Of a stretch of 10,156 nucleotides of DNA, positions 6,899 to 10,156 are shown in pieces. The stretch spans positions 136,852 through 147,007 of the forward strand of contig NVVT01000005.1 of NCBI GenBank assembly GCA_002733465.1. Direction: 5' to 3'. A model generated the notes under the pieces. It was not told where the DNA came from, searched no databases, and was given only the letters and a program-made list of their open reading frames with translations. The stretch's first letter is position 1, and each line of letters begins with the position of its first letter. Source of the DNA: Kangiella sp. Its GTDB lineage: Bacteria > Pseudomonadota > Gammaproteobacteria > Enterobacterales > Kangiellaceae. Both the position numbers and the translations under genes were made by a program.

Positions 6899-7600
6899 CT
6901 AACTTGCAAGTTCCTTTATTGGCAAATCATTATAATCCCCAACATCATTTAAGTTCTTAAAAACCTTCTCGTCCCAACCAAGATTAACGGCTTGTCCTCC
7001 AACTTCTTCAAGGTAAGTTTTAACTCTTCTTTCGCCTCTACTAACAAAACTATTCAATGAATCATAACAAGATGTGTGGAGTAAGAGGTGCAAGTAATGC
7101 TGTCGCTCATCTGAAACAAGATAAAAAGCTTTTGTCTCACTTGTTTTTACATTGTTTAAATTCAAGTTCTCAAGAAGTTGATTGATTGTATCGAGTGGTA
7201 AATTTGGTGTATCAATCGGTTGAATGTAAATCCAATCGGTTTGGCAATTCTTTAATCCATTCAATATGCCTTGCAGCGGTCCATCAAATTGACTTGCCTT
7301 GTTATCTAGACCTACCTTCTCATCTAAGTAAGTCTTATCTTGATAAACAGGAAAACCGTATGCCCTATAAATATCCAAATTACGATTGGCCGATATAGCT
7401 AAGGCTGAAACCTGTGGCTTTAGAAAAGCTATTTGATGCTCAATTAACGGTTTATCACGCCCCTCGGCTATTAAAAGCCCTTTATCTTCGCCACCCACAC
7501 GCCTAGCCGCGCCACCACAAAGAATAAGCCCTGATATATTTGATTGTTCTATTTTAGTGTTTATTTTTTTCAAAATACTTAACTCAGTTTTATTCGTCAT
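6899..7600 (-). CDS. mobA: Molybdenum cofactor guanylyltransferase MobA
   Basis: MobA transfers GMP from GTP to Mo-molybdopterin to form the bis-MGD cofactor required by NarG and other DMSO-reductase-family enzymes. The 233-residue protein has the nucleotidyltransferase P-loop LCGGAARRVGGEDKG (27-41), ISANRNLDIYRAYG (69-82, matching NANRHQEIYQASG in E. coli), GPLQG (107-111), the metal-binding PIDTPNLP (128-135), GERRVKTYLEEVGGQAV (189-205) and the terminal FKNLNDVGDY (214-223), the FxNxNTPED-like element. It is ~40 residues longer than E. coli MobA (194) through a ~20-residue N-terminal extension and an insert before QFDGPLQG (about 90-104). No Shine-Dalgarno precedes the ATG; a TTG at 7573 (codon 10) would trim the extension. 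It is divergent from the decarboxylase and completes, with MoeA, two late cofactor steps in this window. Confidence 0.95.
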   Translation of the reverse strand: MTNKTELSILKKINTKIEQSNISGLILCGGAARRVGGEDKGLLIAEGRDKPLIEHQIAFLKPQVSALAISANRNLDIYRAYGFPVYQDKTYLDEKVGLDNKASQFDGPLQGILNGLKNCQTDWIYIQPIDTPNLPLDTINQLLENLNLNNVKTSETKAFYLVSDERQHYLHLLLHTSCYDSLNSFVSRGERRVKTYLEEVGGQAVNLGWDEKVFKNLNDVGDYNDLPIKELAS

Positions 7601-7612
7601 GATTTAGATCAA
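7599..7612 (+). promoter_or_regulatory. Predicted Fnr-binding site (Fnr box)
   Basis: ATGAT-TTAG-ATCAA matches the Fnr consensus TTGAT-N4-ATCAA at nine of ten defined bases. Its centre (7605.5) lies 41.5 bases upstream of 7647, the start point implied by the -10 hexamer at 7635-7640, the classical class II activator position. The left half overlaps the mobA start codon by two bases. The fnr gene in this window keeps the VETxSR recognition-helix residues that read this sequence. Confidence 0.65.
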
Positions 7613-7634
7613 CTTGGATGAGTGAATTCTTTCG

Positions 7635-7640
7635 TAATAT
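7635..7640 (+). promoter_or_regulatory. Predicted -10 element of the decarboxylase promoter
   Basis: TAATAT (consensus TATAAT) spaced correctly for class II activation by the upstream Fnr box. No convincing -35 hexamer is present at the expected place (about 7612-7617), as is common for Fnr-dependent promoters. Start point predicted at about 7647, giving a ~70-base leader. Confidence 0.5.
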
Positions 7641-7718
7641 CGGTAGACATTCGATTTTACTCATACTCGATCATTATTAATCATTCTTTTTGGAATAATG
7701 CTACTAACGGATATTACT

Positions 7719-9722
7719 ATGAAGCCTTTAAGTAATGAAACTAAAACTGAAGATGAAAATCAAACGCTTGAAAATAACCTAGAATTTTTGAGTCCATACT
7801 TTCTTGGTGCCTATGCCGAAAATAACGATATTCTAGAAAAACTATTATTAGAGTTTGTACGTGATCATATCTACTGGCGTCGAAATTACCATCCCGAAGA
7901 TAAGCCACCAATTACTCCAAAAATGATGAATAGTGAGTCTTATCAAAACTCCATGTCTAAAATCCGCGAAGAGTTGCATTCTTTAACCGCAAAATTAAAA
8001 CGCTCGGTTCCTTTTTACAACCCGCGTTATATCGGCCATATGTCATCCGACTTAATGATGCCTGCACTTTTAGCACAACTCATCACTTGTTTTTATAACC
8101 CAAACAATATAACCGGAGAGTCTGGAGCAGTCACCCTAGAAATGGAGCTAGAAGTCGGCCAACAATTTTCGCGCATGTTTGGATTTAATACCGATCCTAC
8201 TAAAACTCCTTGCGCCTGGGGACATTTAACTAGTGGGGGGACTAATGCTAACTATGAAAGTCTTTGGAACTTTAGAGCAGCAAAACTTTATCCTGTTGCA
8301 ATCAAAAACACATTAAAGAAACTCAATTTAGAAATTGATTTAAGTGAACAAAGTGATGACTACAAAAATTTTAATGATTACAGTTTATGGGAGTTGGCAA
8401 ACTTTAGCATTGATCAAGTCATTGAAATGCTCATCGCAATACCCAGTTTAATAAACGTGAAATATGGCGAAGAAAAGTTACACGAATATAAGATTGAAGT
8501 TGATAAAAATAGAATTGAATATCTCGGTCAAGCGTTGTTTTATGCTGAAAATTGGCAACTAAAACCGCCCGTCGTTATTGTTCCCGCTACGGCTCATTAC
8601 TCTTGGGAAAAGGCGATGCGAGTTTTAGGGTTTGGTTCATCCTCTCTAATAAAAGTTCCATTAAATAGTGCTATGCGGATGGATGAAAATGAGCTAAAAA
8701 GAATACTATGCAATCTTAAATCACAAAATGTACCCGTGTTAGCGGTCGTTGGTGTTTTGGGGACAACTGAATATGGCACGATTGATCCAATAGACTCAAT
8801 TGTTAAGTTGAGAAAGGAATGTATTAAGGAAGGCTTAAATTATTACATTCATGTTGATGCTGCCTGGGGTGGATATTTAACTAGTCTTTTCAGAGATGAA
8901 AACGACCAACTGTTGCCATTATCAGAAATAAAACAACATTTAAATTATTTCCCTTCTGAAAAAATTTACAATTGTTTTGTAGCTCTGTCAGAAGTTGATA
9001 GCGTTACCATAGACCCACATAAACAAGGCTACCTACCATTTGGTACTGGCGGGTTTATCGCACGTAATAGAGATATAGTCAGACTATTAAGTACAGATGC
9101 CGATTACGTCTTTTCGCAAACCGAAGAACCTGATTTTATGCAAATCGGGCAGTATATTCTTGAAGGCTCAAAGCCTGGCTCTAATGCAGCTGCAGTATAT
9201 GTTGCGCATGCTGTATTACCACTCAATAGTGAAAGTTTTGGAAGAGTGATTAGACAAACGGTGCGATCTGCGGAATATTTTTTTGACCAATTAAAAGAGC
9301 TAAAAAAGAAACTCAAAGATAAAGTCTGCTTAACCGTACCATTTGATCCTGATAGTAATTTAGTCACTATAGCCATCAATCCAGATGGTAATCAAAACCT
9401 TGCGGTAATGAATGAATTTGCTGAGACTGTATATAAAGAGCTTACCCACGATCCTAAAGCACCGATTCAAACAAAAGATTTTTTGGGCTCTAAAACGCAA
9501 CTGTCAATTAAAAATTTAACTAAAGATGAACAATCTGAATTATTTAAAAAATTACATTTGTTTGATAAAAATAGCAGTACAGAAAGAGATGACAAAATTT
9601 TTCTTCTTAGGCATACATTAATGAATCCATGGCTAAGCGCTGAAAATGATGGGCTTAACTATATAGATCAATACTGCATTTATTTAGAAAAAATCTTGTT
9701 AGAAACGGTTAAGAAATATTAA
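7719..9722 (+). CDS. Large group II PLP-dependent decarboxylase, tyrosine decarboxylase-like
   Basis: This enzyme should remove the alpha-carboxyl group of an amino acid as CO2 using pyridoxal phosphate, consuming a proton and yielding an amine. The sequence resembles, end to end, the ~620-residue tyrosine decarboxylases of Enterococcus and Lactobacillus rather than the ~470-residue GadB glutamate decarboxylases. Matching blocks include the N-terminal FLGAYAENNDILEKLL, PRYIGHMSSDLMMPALLA, WGHLTSGGTNANYESLW, HYSWEKAM, VVGVLGTTEYGTIDP, HVDAAWGGY, SVTIDPHKQGYLPFGTGGF and GQYILEGSKPGSNAAAVY. With this start the PLP lysine is K435, the pyridine-binding Asp is D380 and the ring-stacking His is H293. 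ATG 7719 is preferred (GGA at 7709-7711, seven-base spacer); an in-frame ATG at 7698 adds seven residues. No amino acid/amine antiporter is adjacent, unlike Gram-positive tyrosine decarboxylase clusters, so substrate is uncertain (tyrosine favoured). An Fnr-type promoter lies upstream. Confidence 0.88.
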   Translation: MKPLSNETKTEDENQTLENNLEFLSPYFLGAYAENNDILEKLLLEFVRDHIYWRRNYHPEDKPPITPKMMNSESYQNSMSKIREELHSLTAKLKRSVPFYNPRYIGHMSSDLMMPALLAQLITCFYNPNNITGESGAVTLEMELEVGQQFSRMFGFNTDPTKTPCAWGHLTSGGTNANYESLWNFRAAKLYPVAIKNTLKKLNLEIDLSEQSDDYKNFNDYSLWELANFSIDQVIEMLIAIPSLINVKYGEEKLHEYKIEVDKNRIEYLGQALFYAENWQLKPPVVIVPATAHYSWEKAMRVLGFGSSSLIKVPLNSAMRMDENELKRILCNLKSQNVPVLAVVGVLGTTEYGTIDPIDSIVKLRKECIKEGLNYYIHVDAAWGGYLTSLFRDENDQLLPLSEIKQHLNYFPSEKIYNCFVALSEVDSVTIDPHKQGYLPFGTGGFIARNRDIVRLLSTDADYVFSQTEEPDFMQIGQYILEGSKPGSNAAAVYVAHAVLPLNSESFGRVIRQTVRSAEYFFDQLKELKKKLKDKVCLTVPFDPDSNLVTIAINPDGNQNLAVMNEFAETVYKELTHDPKAPIQTKDFLGSKTQLSIKNLTKDEQSELFKKLHLFDKNSSTERDDKIFLLRHTLMNPWLSAENDGLNYIDQYCIYLEKILLETVKKY

Positions 9723-9760
9723 AAGAATAATTCGCTAAATAATTCAAAGAACTATATTAA

Positions 9761-10156
9761 CTAATGATGACAAGAAACGCCTGCCAATTGACTCAAACCC
9801 TCTTTATCTAATATATTGAGATAACGATCTTTCATATTAATTAAATTTTTCTTTTGTAATCGTGTAATTAATCGACTAACAGTTTCTACAGCCAGACCTA
9901 AATAATTGCCTATATCGCCACGAGTCATTGATAAGATAAATTCACTATCGGATAATCCTCGTCGTTTATATCGAGCAGATAAATTCATGACAAAAGCGGC
10001 AAATCGTTCATCAGCATTTTTTTTATTTAAGAGCATCATCAATTCTTGATCATCTCTAATTTCAGAACTCATCACTCTAAAAAGCTGACTTTGCAATCCC
10101 GGTAAATCTCTCGCTAACACTTCTAGTTTATTAAAAGGGATGGAACAAACAAGAGA
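9761..10156 (-). CDS. fnr: Fnr-type oxygen-responsive transcription regulator (5' truncated by window edge)
   Basis: Fnr is the cytoplasmic [4Fe-4S] oxygen sensor of the CRP/FNR family that activates nitrate reductase and other anaerobic genes when oxygen is absent. The last 131 residues are visible. The frame stays open to the right edge: before the GTG at 10120 it reads SLVCSIPFNKLE, matching E. coli MVCEIPFETLD, so that GTG is internal, not a start. The Cys codon at 10147-10145 corresponds to E. coli C122, one of the four cluster ligands, which argues for a true oxygen-sensing Fnr rather than a cluster-less Dnr. The dimer-helix region ends in SSEIRDDQELMMLLNKKNA; the winged HTH has MTRGDIGNYLGL and VETVSRL, keeping the E, S and R that contact TTGAT half-sites. 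Protein ends LAGVSCHH. It converges with the decarboxylase, 38 bases apart; no clear terminator is seen between them. Confidence 0.95.
   Translation of the reverse strand, partial: SLVCSIPFNKLEVLARDLPGLQSQLFRVMSSEIRDDQELMMLLNKKNADERFAAFVMNLSARYKRRGLSDSEFILSMTRGDIGNYLGLAVETVSRLITRLQKKNLINMKDRYLNILDKEGLSQLAGVSCHH

Noticed and set aside
6848..6900. Inverted repeat AGTATTTCTTTTTGGC / GCCAAAATACT after mobA as a terminator
   Set aside because: The arms are gapped and AT-rich with a ~26-base loop and there is no U-tract after it on the minus strand.
9726..9745. Direct repeat AATAATTC in the decarboxylase/fnr gap
   Set aside because: Two 8-base AT-rich copies 12 bases apart are expected by chance; no stem-loop or U-tract accompanies them.
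10118..10120. GTG as the fnr start codon
   Set aside because: The frame continues upstream to the window edge with SLVCSIPFNKLE, which matches Fnr around Cys122, so the gene is only cut by the edge.

Overview
The window looks like chromosomal DNA from an AT-rich gammaproteobacterium capable of anaerobic nitrate respiration. The visible NarH, NarJ, NarI and Fnr sequences all align closely, from memory, with their Escherichia coli counterparts. Gene order narH-narJ-narI followed by a parvulin-type isomerase is the order known from Pseudomonas. The genus cannot be fixed from the sequence alone; a marine or aquatic lineage is only a guess.

Layout. Bases 1-2534 hold the 3' part of a respiratory nitrate reductase operon: narH (its first ~167 codons lie outside the window), narJ and narI, all on the plus strand, tightly packed. 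A 76-base GC-rich palindromic repeat (2551-2626) separates narI from a cytoplasmic PpiC-type peptidyl-prolyl isomerase (2665-3495). A second, MITE-like palindromic element (3546-3644) lies before moeA (3662-4924), which is followed closely by a 104-residue protein of unknown role (4945-5259). After a 245-base AT-rich gap with inverted repeats, two genes run on the minus strand: mobA (7600-6899) and a YcaQ-type DNA glycosylase (6764-5505). Divergent from mobA is a large PLP-dependent decarboxylase resembling bacterial tyrosine decarboxylases (7719-9722). It converges on the 3' two-thirds of the HTH half of fnr (9761-10156, minus strand, running off the right edge).

How it fits together. NarGHI needs a bis-MGD molybdenum cofactor. 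MoeA inserts molybdate into molybdopterin, MobA adds GMP, NarJ chaperones cofactor insertion into NarG, and the PpiC protein probably helps folding or assembly. Fnr is the oxygen sensor that normally switches on nar. The 97-base mobA/decarboxylase intergenic region contains a 9/10 match to the Fnr box, centred exactly 41.5 bases upstream of the start point implied by a good -10 hexamer. This is the layout of a class II Fnr-activated promoter and suggests the decarboxylase is induced anaerobically. The window therefore reads as an anaerobic-metabolism neighbourhood: nitrate respiration, its cofactor supply, its regulator and a probable amine-forming, acid-consuming decarboxylase. The DNA glycosylase is the outlier.

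No complete mobile element, CRISPR array, rRNA or tRNA gene is visible. Most genes are recognisable members of known families. The least explained items are the small protein after moeA, the two palindromic repeats and the predicted Fnr control of the decarboxylase.
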